A DNA stretch of 13,067 bases from an uncultured Lachnospiraceae bacterium (GCA_937915975.1 CALGGL010000285.1:1-13067), one strand, 5' to 3'. Shown: positions 1 to 6,392, numbered from the stretch's first letter. Program-made: numbers and translations. The notes: generated from the letters alone by a model not told the origin.

Positions 1-46
1 GGTAATTGTTTTATTATGGGCACATAAGGAAGAGAAAACAAGAAAA
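1..46 (+). repeat. 46-bp direct repeat, copy 1 (upstream of rtcB)
   Basis: These 46 bases are identical, base for base, to 1355-1400, and the copies diverge immediately after. Copy 1 starts at the window edge, so the true repeat may be longer on its left side. It lies just ahead of the rtcB ribosome site. Its placement before two transcription units of one module suggests a shared promoter, operator or RNA leader. A TATTAT hexamer at 12-17 could be a -10 element, but its -35 region lies outside the window. Mobile-element ends are less likely because no transposase or inverted partner is visible. Confidence 0.9.
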
Positions 47-72
47 AATTTGATTGAAAGGATGTGGAAGAT

Positions 73-1305
73 ATGTATGTACATTATAACGATAATACAA
101 GATTTCCAATAAAAATATGGCTTGGAGATAAGGATGCCATAGAGGATACCTGTCTTGAACAGGCCGAGCATCTTGCAAATCTTCCATTTATACATAAGTG
201 GGTATGTCTTATGCCGGATACACATACGGGAAAGGGTATGCCAATCGGCGGTGTGATTGCAACTAAGGGTGTGGTTATACCAAATGCTGTCGGTGTGGAT
301 ATCGGCTGTGGCATGAACTTTATAGATACCAATATTAAGGTTAATGATATAAAGGATATCCAAACCGGAAACGGAACAATTATTCAGGCAATAATCAGCG
401 GGTTTATGAGAAATATTCCGGTTAATACAGCTCGTCACAAGCTTCCTCAAAAAAGTGAGGTTCTTGACCGTGCAAAGGAGGAATTTGATAAGTATGAAGC
501 AAATGCGGAGCTTCTTCCTTTGATAGAGGATGGATATTATCAGGTTGGAACATTGGGCGGTGGCAATCATTTTGTAGAGCTTCAAGTGGATGAGGATGGA
601 TATCTTTGCATCATGCTTCACTCCGGAAGCCGCCATCTCGGTAAAGCTATTTGCGATGATTTTCATAATAAAGCAAGAGAGCTTAACAACCGTTACTACA
701 GTCAGGTTCCAGAAGAATGGAGACTTGCATTTCTTCCGGTTGACTCGGTAGAGGGTAAGCAGTACATAAACTGGATGCAGCTTGCTATGGATTATGCATT
801 TGAAAATCGTAAGGCTATGATGGATATGGCATGTAAGGTAGTATGTGATGTTATAGAAAAGCATACAAATTTAAATGTAGAGTTTGGATTGCAGGTTAAC
901 TGCCACCATAACTATGCAACTATAGAAAATCATTTTGGTGAAAATGTATGGGTTCACAGAAAGGGTGCTAACCGTGCAAGAGTGGGAGACCTTTCGGTAA
1001 TTCCGGGAGCTATGGGTTCATACAGCTATGTGGTGGAAGGAAAGGGAAATCCGGAAAGCTTCTGTTCATCCTCTCACGGAGCGGGACGCGCTTATTCAAG
1101 AAGTAAGGCGAGAGCCGAATTTACCACCGAAGAGGTCATGGTTGATTTAAAGAACCAAGGTGTAGTACTCGGTAAATCCAAGAAAAACGATGTCGCCGAA
1201 GAGTGCAGATTTGCATATAAGGACATAGACGTTGTTATGGAGGACCAGGCAGATCTTGTCACGCCTATAAGAAAGCTTAAGACTATAGGAGTGCTCAAGG
1301 GGTGA
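73..1305 (+). CDS. rtcB: RtcB-type RNA-splicing ligase (3'-phosphate RNA ligase)
   Basis: The product joins an RNA 3'-phosphate or 2',3'-cyclic phosphate to a 5'-OH, using GTP and Mn2+ through a guanylylated histidine, in the cytoplasm. Visible family motifs, numbered from a GTG at 64, are the metal cysteine in GVDIGCGM (C82), GGGNHF, LHSGSR, NCHHNY, IPGAMGSYSYV, and SSHGAGR with the candidate guanylylated histidine H338 (E. coli H337). The length, about 410 aa, is normal for bacterial RtcB. I prefer ATG 73 because GAAAGGA at 56-62 is 10 nt from it but only 1 nt from GTG 64; both starts are in frame. The gene shares the 46-bp upstream repeat with the next unit (tRNA-like RNA plus Ro60-like gene), as in known bacterial Ro60-Y RNA-RtcB loci. 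No partner RtcA cyclase, archease or RtcR regulator is visible in the window. Confidence 0.95.
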   Translation: MYVHYNDNTRFPIKIWLGDKDAIEDTCLEQAEHLANLPFIHKWVCLMPDTHTGKGMPIGGVIATKGVVIPNAVGVDIGCGMNFIDTNIKVNDIKDIQTGNGTIIQAIISGFMRNIPVNTARHKLPQKSEVLDRAKEEFDKYEANAELLPLIEDGYYQVGTLGGGNHFVELQVDEDGYLCIMLHSGSRHLGKAICDDFHNKARELNNRYYSQVPEEWRLAFLPVDSVEGKQYINWMQLAMDYAFENRKAMMDMACKVVCDVIEKHTNLNVEFGLQVNCHHNYATIENHFGENVWVHRKGANRARVGDLSVIPGAMGSYSYVVEGKGNPESFCSSSHGAGRAYSRSKARAEFTTEEVMVDLKNQGVVLGKSKKNDVAEECRFAYKDIDVVMEDQADLVTPIRKLKTIGVLKG

Positions 1306-1320
1306 TAAGCACATAGTTAT

Positions 1321-1354
1321 ATCGTTTCGCAGATTTTTTGAAATGATAAATTTT
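1321..1354 (+). terminator. Weak hairpin after rtcB, possible terminator or attenuator
   Basis: ATCGTTTC (1321-1328) pairs with GAAATGAT (1340-1347) over 8 positions with one G-U pair and an 11-nt loop, followed by AAATTTT. It is AT-rich and the T tract is short, so it would be a poor intrinsic terminator. It sits between the rtcB stop and the second 46-bp repeat, which is where one would expect the first unit to end. Confidence 0.25.
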
Positions 1355-1400
1355 GGTAATTGTTTTATTATGGGCACATAAGGAAGAGAAAACAAGAAAA
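1355..1400 (+). repeat. 46-bp direct repeat, copy 2 (upstream of tRNA-like RNA)
   Basis: This is a perfect copy of 1-46, starting 1354 bp downstream. It ends exactly where the structured RNA begins at 1401. The spacing to the RNA suggests that it supplies the promoter or 5' leader of that transcript. Recombination between the copies would delete rtcB as a 1354-bp circle while leaving one intact control region in front of the RNA. Confidence 0.9.
1366..1371 (+). promoter_or_regulatory. Candidate -10 element within the repeat
   Basis: TATTAT differs from the sigma-A -10 consensus at one position and would start transcription near 1378, about 20 nt before the structured RNA. The same hexamer is at 12-17 in the rtcB copy. 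No good -35 hexamer stands 16-18 nt upstream: TTGAAA at 1338-1343 is 22 nt away. The call therefore rests mainly on position, and an activator-dependent promoter is possible. Confidence 0.25.
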
Positions 1401-1555
1401 GCTGTGAGCTTATGGTTCACGGCGATAACGTGAGGTAGCTCAAGAGGTAGAGCACATGAAAAATGAATCATGATTAGTGATTCTAACAGCTATAATCGTT
1501 GGATTATGGTGTTGCGGGTTCGAATCCCGCCCTCACGACTTGGGATGCTAACAGC
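1401..1555 (+). ncRNA. tRNA-like structured RNA, candidate bacterial Y RNA (YrlA type)
   Basis: The core is a tRNA body. It has a 7-bp acceptor stem CGTGAGG (1429-1435)/CCTCACG (1531-1537), T8-A9, a D stem GCTC/GAGC (1438-1453) around an 8-nt loop with GG, and a T arm with stem 1514-1518/1526-1530 and loop TTCGAAT. CATGA (1455-1459) can pair with TTATG (1504-1508), giving a 5-bp anticodon stem and a 5-nt variable loop. The anticodon loop is replaced by 44 nt (1460-1503) containing a perfect 6-bp hairpin, GAATCA 1465-1470/TGATTC 1478-1483. Outside the tRNA body, 1401-1409 pairs with 1547-1555 (8 pairs around one G-A mismatch). Known YrlA RNAs combine a Ro60-binding helix with a tRNA-like module and sit beside Ro60 and RtcB genes, as here. 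No U33 or encoded CCA is present. An interrupted tRNA remains possible. The exact ends are not known. Confidence 0.75.
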
Positions 1556-1597
1556 AACTATTCAAAATGACTGTTAATCATGATAAAAAAGCATCCT
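1542..1597 (+). other. Hairpin between tRNA-like RNA and Ro60-like gene
   Basis: GGATGCT (1543-1549) is complementary to AGCATCC (1590-1596), extended by a G-U pair (1542-1597). Directly inside, AACAG (1550-1554) matches CTGTT (1571-1575). That is 12 Watson-Crick pairs in two blocks, with a 14-nt bulge on the 3' side. The 5' strand reuses 1547-1555, which also pairs with the RNA's 5' end, so the two folds exclude each other. The hairpin ends 14 nt before the ribosome site of the next gene. It could be an RNA 3' end, a processing site or a translation control element. It lacks a T tract. Confidence 0.5.
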
Positions 1598-1611
1598 GTA
1601 ATTATTTTAAA

Positions 1612-1620
1612 GAAAGAGGT
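1612..1620 (+). promoter_or_regulatory. Ribosome binding site of the Ro60-like gene
   Basis: AAAGAGGTG lies 7 nt before ATG 1628 and fixes that start. It follows closely on the hairpin ending at 1597, so folding of the preceding RNA could influence access to it. Confidence 0.7.
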
Positions 1621-1627
1621 GTAAGAA

Positions 1628-3121
1628 ATGAGATTTTCAGAAATTTTAAGAAAGAAGGCAAATTGGACAAAAACTGAAAATGGTGCAGCTGCACTTTCAA
1701 CAACAGGCACAGCATGTCTTGACCTCTTTGGCACTATAGGTGCGTTAAGAGAGGCAGACGATGCGAGAATAAACGGTCTCTTTGCCGAGGCTTACCGTGA
1801 AAATCCTTTGATGGCAACAAAGATTGCATTTTATGCAAGGGATATAAGAGAAGGTTTAGGTGAGCGTAGAGCATTTAGAAGTATAATCAAGTATATGGCA
1901 GCATATCATCCTGAAGCATTGAGAAACAACCTTTCACTCATAGGATTATATGGCAGATATGATGACCTTTACACATTGATAGGTACCTCTCTTGAAGATG
2001 ATATGTGGAGAGTTATGAAGGAACAGTTTGAGGCTGACCGCATAGCTCTTGAAAACGGTGAATCTGTATCCTTGCTTGCAAAGTGGATTAAGACTGCCGA
2101 TGCAAGCTCAGAAAACACAAGAAGACTTGGTATATTGACTGCTAAAAGACTTGGTTATTCTGTATATGAGTTCAAGCGTATAGTACGTGCGCTTCGTAAG
2201 CAGATTGGTATAGTTGAGGCAAAGATGTCAGCAAATGAATGGGGCGAAATTGTATATAATACCGTTCCATCAAGAGCCATGATGATATACAGAAATGCAT
2301 TTGCAAGACACGACAGTGAGCGTTATGCAGAGTACATAAATAAGGCGGTTAACGGTGAGGAAACCATACATGCAGCAACTCTTTATCCTTATGATATTGC
2401 AGAAAAGTTCCTTGAACAATATTATTACGGCAGAAAGGGAAGTCTTACCGAGCAGGAAATACAGGCACTCGAGGCTCAGTGGAGACAGCTCCCAGACTAT
2501 GTGGAAGATGGAGTAAATGCGCTTGTTATGGCGGATGTGTCGGGCTCGATGATGTGCTCAAATGGCAGACCTATGGCATCTTCTATCGGACTTGCCATAT
2601 ATTTTGCAGAGCATAACAAAGGAGACTATCATAATCTTTTCATGACCTTTAGTGCAAATCCTCAGGTAGTTTCTCTTCGCGGTGAAACGCTTGAGCAAAA
2701 GATAGGATTTGTAAGAAAGGCAGAATGGGGCATGAATACAAATCTTCATGCTGCTTTTGAAAAGGTGCTTGCCATAGCTGTTAAGAACCACATACCGGTA
2801 GATGATATGCCAAAATCCATAATTGTAATTTCCGATATGGAGATTGACAGATGCAGTGATAAGGACTGGACATTTTATGATCAGATGCGTGCCGAGTACA
2901 GATACTACGGATATGAAATTCCGAATGTAGTATTCTGGAATGTGAACAGCAGAAACGATGTATTTCATGCAGATGCAGACAGACAAGGCGTACAGCTTGT
3001 ATCAGGTCAGTCCGCAGCAACCTTCAAGCAATTGATGCAGACTGTAGGCATGACACCAACAGAAGCAATGGAGCATGTAATCTGCTCTGAAAGATACGCA
3101 CCGGTTACACTCAGTGCGTAG
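1628..3121 (+). CDS. DUF2828 / Ro60 (TROVE)-like RNA-binding protein with vWA domain
   Basis: The protein has 497 aa. Residues about 1-290 look helical and contain DUF2828/TROVE-like stretches, such as NPLMATKIAFYARDIREG, ERRAFR, LYGRYDDLY and SLLAKWIKT. Residues about 295-470 form a von Willebrand A domain with an apparently complete metal site: D303-x-S305-x-S307 in DVSGSM, T371 in GMNTN and D403 in ISDME. Ro60 proteins bind misfolded RNAs and Y RNAs through a helical-repeat ring closed by a vWA domain. I place this protein in the related DUF2828 group by the resemblance of its motifs and by context, not by a search. The gene lies directly downstream of the tRNA-like RNA and shares its promoter region with rtcB through the repeat, so a role as RNA chaperone or scaffold in RNA repair or turnover is a reasonable inference. 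No signal peptide or membrane segment is visible. Its codon use matches rtcB. Confidence 0.85.
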   Translation: MRFSEILRKKANWTKTENGAAALSTTGTACLDLFGTIGALREADDARINGLFAEAYRENPLMATKIAFYARDIREGLGERRAFRSIIKYMAAYHPEALRNNLSLIGLYGRYDDLYTLIGTSLEDDMWRVMKEQFEADRIALENGESVSLLAKWIKTADASSENTRRLGILTAKRLGYSVYEFKRIVRALRKQIGIVEAKMSANEWGEIVYNTVPSRAMMIYRNAFARHDSERYAEYINKAVNGEETIHAATLYPYDIAEKFLEQYYYGRKGSLTEQEIQALEAQWRQLPDYVEDGVNALVMADVSGSMMCSNGRPMASSIGLAIYFAEHNKGDYHNLFMTFSANPQVVSLRGETLEQKIGFVRKAEWGMNTNLHAAFEKVLAIAVKNHIPVDDMPKSIIVISDMEIDRCSDKDWTFYDQMRAEYRYYGYEIPNVVFWNVNSRNDVFHADADRQGVQLVSGQSAATFKQLMQTVGMTPTEAMEHVICSERYAPVTLSA

Positions 3122-3132
3122 TAGATATTTGT

Positions 3133-5157
3133 TTAGTATTCAACTGTGAAGTTACTGCTCCAGTTGGAAAATGAAGTGTCGTTATGTGTTTCAACGGTTA
3201 GTGTTACAGTGATGCTGCCGTTCCAATGGGATACCGTTGGGGCGGCAGTACTTTCATTTTCAGTGTTTTCCAACGGTTCATCGGTCGCAAAAGGACCTTC
3301 TTCGTTAGCAGCGAAAGGACTTTCTTCATCGCGGAAGTCTGGGTTGTTGCTTTCAGTAAGAGGAAGAGTCACATATGTGGTATAGCAGGTTTTTCCTTCG
3401 CTTATGCTGTAATCATTATTATAAGAAAGTAAAAATGAAGCGATGTAGGTTCCGTCATCTATAGTAACATAAGCATTTTTAATATAATTCATACATGAAG
3501 GGCGGTCGGATAACATATAGCAGCTTATCTTATATAATCCGACAGTATCCGTTTCCTCAATGTGTAAATCGACATCTAAAGATGCAAGCTTTTCGTCCAC
3601 TTCATCCAGAAATTCTTCGCCCGAATCGGTGTCTATATCGGCAAGCTCGGTCATAAAATCCGATTTCATCATAAGCTGCGTATTGAATTCTTCATATCCA
3701 TAGGTTTCAAGAAGTGTAGGCTTATTCGAATAAAGATTTGTTCCGAGCCCCAGACGGTCGCCTTCTATATCAACGCCCATTGCGGCAAGTGAAGTAGGAA
3801 AGAGGTCGAAGGTAGTGTACTCGCGAGAGAGGAGGGTTGTCGCTTTATCTGATTCGACAGTGGTGTCTGATATAGCGATGTTTTCATTATCATATGATAA
3901 ACTGCTTCTCACTTCTTCTGCCGGATTAATAATGGAAATGAACACCTTCCTATCGTAAGCAGTATCTATCTTAGCACAAAAATCTGTATCCATGGTCGGA
4001 TGGTCTCCGGATATAATAATGGTAGTGTTTTCATAGAAAGCTTGGGTTTTACACCATTCCACAAACGCAGTTACCTGTCTGTCGGAGCAGGATATGACAT
4101 TTGCATAAGGGTCGTCATATGTATCTTCGCATAAGCGGCAGGTGTAGCCGTCTTCAAAATGTGTATCAACAGTAAGTAGCGTGAGATTAAAGGGCTCATC
4201 TGAGGCAGAGAGTACTGCAAGCTCCTCCTTTGCAAATTTGAAAAGCTTTTCATCCTCATAACCCCAAAAAACCATATAATCATCAGGGATTCTTCCTGAT
4301 TTCCTTGCGTAGTTATAATCCTCTATTTCATAATTCCCATGTGTGCTGTAATAAATATCTCTTCCTCCAAACTCAGCATCCGAACCAATCATGAATACAT
4401 TTTTATATCCGTTTTCAGCAAGTATATCACCGAAGCTTGTTACGGTTGGGAAAAATTCATCCTGTGTAAACATGGAGTTTTTTTGTATAGGTATGATAAG
4501 TGGAAGACCTGCGGTTTCAGCAAACATAGCGCCCATGGTCCAATCGGTTCCGTACATGGAATAAGCTCCGTTTAGGGTGTTTGGGTTGCCAAAATAATCA
4601 CCGTCCTCATAGGCAAGTGAGGTAAGATTTGGGATGAGACTTTCCGGCATTGCACCGCCGTTTTCCGTATCAGCATAGGTAAGTTCCATGGATTCAAGAT
4701 AAATGTAAATTACATTTCGCTTGTTTTCCGGAAATGTGATTTTAACACTGTCGGGAGAAATGTAATTGTCCTCAATAAATGTGGAATCCTTATGCATATA
4801 TTTTATATAGTCACCGAGACCTATGCGGTTCCATAAAAGTGCAACGGCGAATATAAAAAGCCCTATGCCAAGCAATGACGAAACAGCAAGATAAAGACCT
4901 TTCTTTTTTATGAAAATACAGATAATGATACTGATTATAAGCACGAAAATTGCCGGAGCAACGGCAGATAATAAAAATATTTTGATCATGCCGGCTCCGG
5001 TTCCCTCAAGTGAATTCTGTAATTGAAATATAATGCTGCCGGCAGAGAGCTTGGTCCAGGTTCGACGCACCCAAAGTGCGGTGAAAAGGAAAAATGCTCC
5101 CGCTGACAGAATTATAACAGATAAAACAGTTGCAATTATTTTTAATGCTTTTTTCAT
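3133..5157 (-). CDS. Membrane-anchored phosphoglycerol transferase / LTA synthase-like sulfatase-fold enzyme
   Basis: The protein has 674 aa. Three membrane segments (about 7-29, 58-82 and 88-109) precede an extracytoplasmic alkaline phosphatase/sulfatase-fold domain, about 145-490. Family features are E155 in IYLESME, the likely threonine nucleophile T207 in GTDWTMG followed by AGLPL, D331/H333 in VDTHF, D385/H386 in SGDHPTM, and the closing GDRLGLGTNLYS typical of OpgB/MdoB-like enzymes. Relatives move phosphoglycerol from phosphatidylglycerol onto cell-surface polymers or glycans. Residues about 495-674 are an additional C-terminal region, acidic and rich in Ser/Thr, that I do not recognise. 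The gene lies 20 bp behind the repeat-containing membrane gene on the same strand, and its ribosome site is weak, so co-transcription is likely. The 3' end faces the Ro60-like gene with only 11 bp between them and no room for a terminator. The substrate cannot be assigned. Confidence 0.85.
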   Translation of the reverse strand: MKKALKIIATVLSVIILSAGAFFLFTALWVRRTWTKLSAGSIIFQLQNSLEGTGAGMIKIFLLSAVAPAIFVLIISIIICIFIKKKGLYLAVSSLLGIGLFIFAVALLWNRIGLGDYIKYMHKDSTFIEDNYISPDSVKITFPENKRNVIYIYLESMELTYADTENGGAMPESLIPNLTSLAYEDGDYFGNPNTLNGAYSMYGTDWTMGAMFAETAGLPLIIPIQKNSMFTQDEFFPTVTSFGDILAENGYKNVFMIGSDAEFGGRDIYYSTHGNYEIEDYNYARKSGRIPDDYMVFWGYEDEKLFKFAKEELAVLSASDEPFNLTLLTVDTHFEDGYTCRLCEDTYDDPYANVISCSDRQVTAFVEWCKTQAFYENTTIIISGDHPTMDTDFCAKIDTAYDRKVFISIINPAEEVRSSLSYDNENIAISDTTVESDKATTLLSREYTTFDLFPTSLAAMGVDIEGDRLGLGTNLYSNKPTLLETYGYEEFNTQLMMKSDFMTELADIDTDSGEEFLDEVDEKLASLDVDLHIEETDTVGLYKISCYMLSDRPSCMNYIKNAYVTIDDGTYIASFLLSYNNDYSISEGKTCYTTYVTLPLTESNNPDFRDEESPFAANEEGPFATDEPLENTENESTAAPTVSHWNGSITVTLTVETHNDTSFSNWSSNFTVEY

Positions 5158-5177
5158 GGCTCATTGTCTAAAACAAA

Positions 5178-6125
5178 CTAATCAAGTACCTCTTCAGGAA
5201 ATACATACCATCTGTTTTTGAGTTTATAAACATAAAGATATGTATAATCATCATCCCAGTCATTGTAATAGCTTGTATCCAGATATTCCAAATCTACACG
5301 TAATTCGTACATTTCCTTAACATCTAAATTTGTATTAAAGTTTCTTGAAACGTAGTCTGTAAATTCTTTTATTTCTTCAGGGGTTAGTTTTTCATCGATA
5401 CTTACTTCTAAATTACGCACCTGAACCTTATTTGAAGAATTGTATCTTCTGCCGAAATAAGCTATTTGATAAGCCTCTTCAAGACTGCTTGCACTGCCGT
5501 ACCAATAGGTAAAGTCTCCGGTTTTAACGAATTTTTCGGCTCCGGCTTTAAGCTGCTTCGGCATAGAATACTTTATCATAGTTTCAGTATCATAATTTGC
5601 CCATGCTTTGACGAATTCCTTGGCTGCATCTTCCTTAGTCTTTGCACCAGTCTTAGGCTTTAAGATAAGTACAAGAACAATGGCTAATACGGCAACGCAG
5701 ACTGCGGATATAATTCCTATCAGAACACCCTTATTGAGGGGCTTTTTTTGCTTAGGGGCACCATAGCCCTGCATATTATAACCGGACTGACCGTAAGGCT
5801 GTCCCTGAAAAGCGGTCTGATTCGGGTAGCCCTGATTGAAGCCTTGCTTAGGCTGATTCGGGTAGCCCTGATTGAAGCCCTGCTGAGGCTGTGTTGGGTA
5901 TCCTTGATTAAAGCCTTGTTGAGGCTGGTTTGGATAGCCCTGATTGAAGCCCTGTTGAGGCTGTGTTGGATAGCTTTGATTGAAGCCCTGCTGAGGCATA
6001 CCCATATCGGCAGGCTGAGTCATACTTATATCGGCAGGCTGAGTCATACCCATATCGGCAGGCTGAGTCATACCATAATCAACCGGCTGGGTTACACCGT
6101 TGTTTGGAAATTGATTGTTGTCCAT
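5178..6125 (-). CDS. Single-pass membrane protein with Pro/Gln/Gly-rich repeat tail
   Basis: The protein has 315 aa and an unknown function. Residues 1-44 carry four imperfect octapeptides of the type GMTQPADM, residues 45-104 carry five dodecapeptides of the type QQGFNQGYPTQP, and a lysine-rich stretch (PKQKKPLNKG) leads into one hydrophobic helix, about 133-155. The C-terminal ~160 residues are a globular, charged, tyrosine-rich domain ending at the protein terminus. The positive-inside rule puts the repeats in the cytoplasm and the C-terminal domain outside. I chose ATG 6125 because GGGAG stands 9 nt upstream; the other ATG between them abuts that site. A consensus promoter lies upstream. 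The following gene, a cell-surface phosphoglycerol transferase-like enzyme, suggests an envelope role, but that is inference. I recognise no family. Confidence 0.85.
   Translation of the reverse strand: MDNNQFPNNGVTQPVDYGMTQPADMGMTQPADISMTQPADMGMPQQGFNQSYPTQPQQGFNQGYPNQPQQGFNQGYPTQPQQGFNQGYPNQPKQGFNQGYPNQTAFQGQPYGQSGYNMQGYGAPKQKKPLNKGVLIGIISAVCVAVLAIVLVLILKPKTGAKTKEDAAKEFVKAWANYDTETMIKYSMPKQLKAGAEKFVKTGDFTYWYGSASSLEEAYQIAYFGRRYNSSNKVQVRNLEVSIDEKLTPEEIKEFTDYVSRNFNTNLDVKEMYELRVDLEYLDTSYYNDWDDDYTYLYVYKLKNRWYVFPEEVLD
5814..5993 (-). repeat. Five 36-bp tandem coding repeats
   Basis: Five in-frame units encode QQGFNQGYPTQP-like dodecapeptides, alternating mainly between YPTQP and YPNQP endings. 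The DNA units are close enough for slipped-strand changes, so copy number may vary between strains. The repeats keep the reading frame and contain no spacers. Confidence 0.9.
6000..6098 (-). repeat. 24-bp tandem coding repeats (TQPAD units)
   Basis: Four in-frame copies of an octapeptide, TQPADMGM-like, the first of them divergent (TQPVDYGM). The DNA shows recurring 24-bp blocks with the phrase atcggcaggctgagtcat on the + strand. Together with the 36-bp array this makes the whole cytoplasmic tail repetitive. Confidence 0.85.
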
Positions 6126-6178
6126 AATGTGCATCTCCCTTAATAATTTATTATTTTGTGAATATTTCATATGATTAA

Positions 6179-6207
6179 ATTTTAAAATTGATGTGAAACA
6201 ATGTCAA
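6179..6207 (-). promoter_or_regulatory. Sigma-A promoter for the minus-strand membrane operon
   Basis: Read on the minus strand, TTGACA (6207-6202) is a perfect -35, then a 17-nt spacer, then TAAAAT (6184-6179), one mismatch from the -10 consensus. Transcription should start near 6172, about 46 nt before the ATG at 6125. This is the best promoter in the window. Confidence 0.8.
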
Positions 6208-6290
6208 TAAAAAGTAGATTGAAATTTCAGAAAAAATAAATTTTGTCCGAAAATTAATTTTTCAATAATCTATGATAGGTCAGAGGAAGC

Positions 6291-6322
6291 TTAGGGTTGG
6301 TATGATAATACCTGAGTCCTAA
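6291..6322. promoter_or_regulatory. Nested inverted repeat, possible operator
   Basis: TTAGG (6291-6295) and CCTAA (6318-6322) enclose GGTAT (6299-6303) and ATACC (6308-6312), giving two concentric 5-bp inverted repeats around GATA. The element lies between the divergent promoters, just upstream of the nhaC promoter, so a DNA-binding site is more likely than a terminator: neither strand shows a T tract immediately after it. No regulator gene is adjacent. Confidence 0.35.
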
Positions 6323-6330
6323 AATAAAAG

Positions 6331-6359
6331 ATGCAATATATTAAAATAAATGCTATAAT
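6331..6359 (+). promoter_or_regulatory. Extended -10 promoter for the nhaC operon
   Basis: TATAAT at 6354-6359 is a perfect -10, preceded by TGC (extended -10, TGn). The -35 at 17-nt spacing, ATGCAA (6331-6336), matches the consensus at only three positions. The predicted start is near 6366, giving a leader of about 27 nt that contains the AAGGAGAG ribosome site. The rest of the 6126-6392 gap is AT-rich and holds only the opposing promoter and the inverted repeats. Confidence 0.65.
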
Positions 6360-6392
6360 GTTCAAAGTACAAAAGATAAGGAGAGAGTTACA

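Noticed and set aside
1291..1312. GTGCT/AGCAC hairpin across the rtcB stop as terminator
   Set aside because: It has only 5 bp, a 12-nt loop and no T tract directly after it.
1355..1400. A sigma-54 promoter for an RtcR-like regulator, suggested by GGGCAC in the repeat
   Set aside because: E. coli rtcBA uses sigma-54, but here the GGCAC is not followed at the right spacing by a TTGC element, and no activator gene is visible.
1429..1540. An ordinary functional tRNA gene
   Set aside because: The acceptor, D and T arms are canonical, but the anticodon loop is replaced by 44 nt. No single-block excision yields U33, and a CTATAAT loop at 1490-1496 would need a bulged stem and a non-standard variable loop.
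3122..3132. A bidirectional terminator between the convergent Ro60-like and sulfatase-fold genes
   Set aside because: Only 11 bp separate the stops and no stem-loop with T tracts is visible there.
5814..5993. CRISPR-like array
   Set aside because: The 36-bp units are contiguous without spacers, stay in frame and encode a clear peptide repeat.
5748..6143. A 131-aa plus-strand reading frame rich in Leu/Ile repeats
   Set aside because: It is the complement of the minus-strand peptide repeats, with no ribosome site of its own; the minus-strand gene has a promoter, ribosome site and membrane domain.
6291..6322. A riboswitch or attenuator controlling nhaC
   Set aside because: The best promoter (-10 at 6354-6359) lies downstream of the inverted repeat, so it would not be in the transcript. 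No known sodium- or pH-responsive RNA motif is recognisable.
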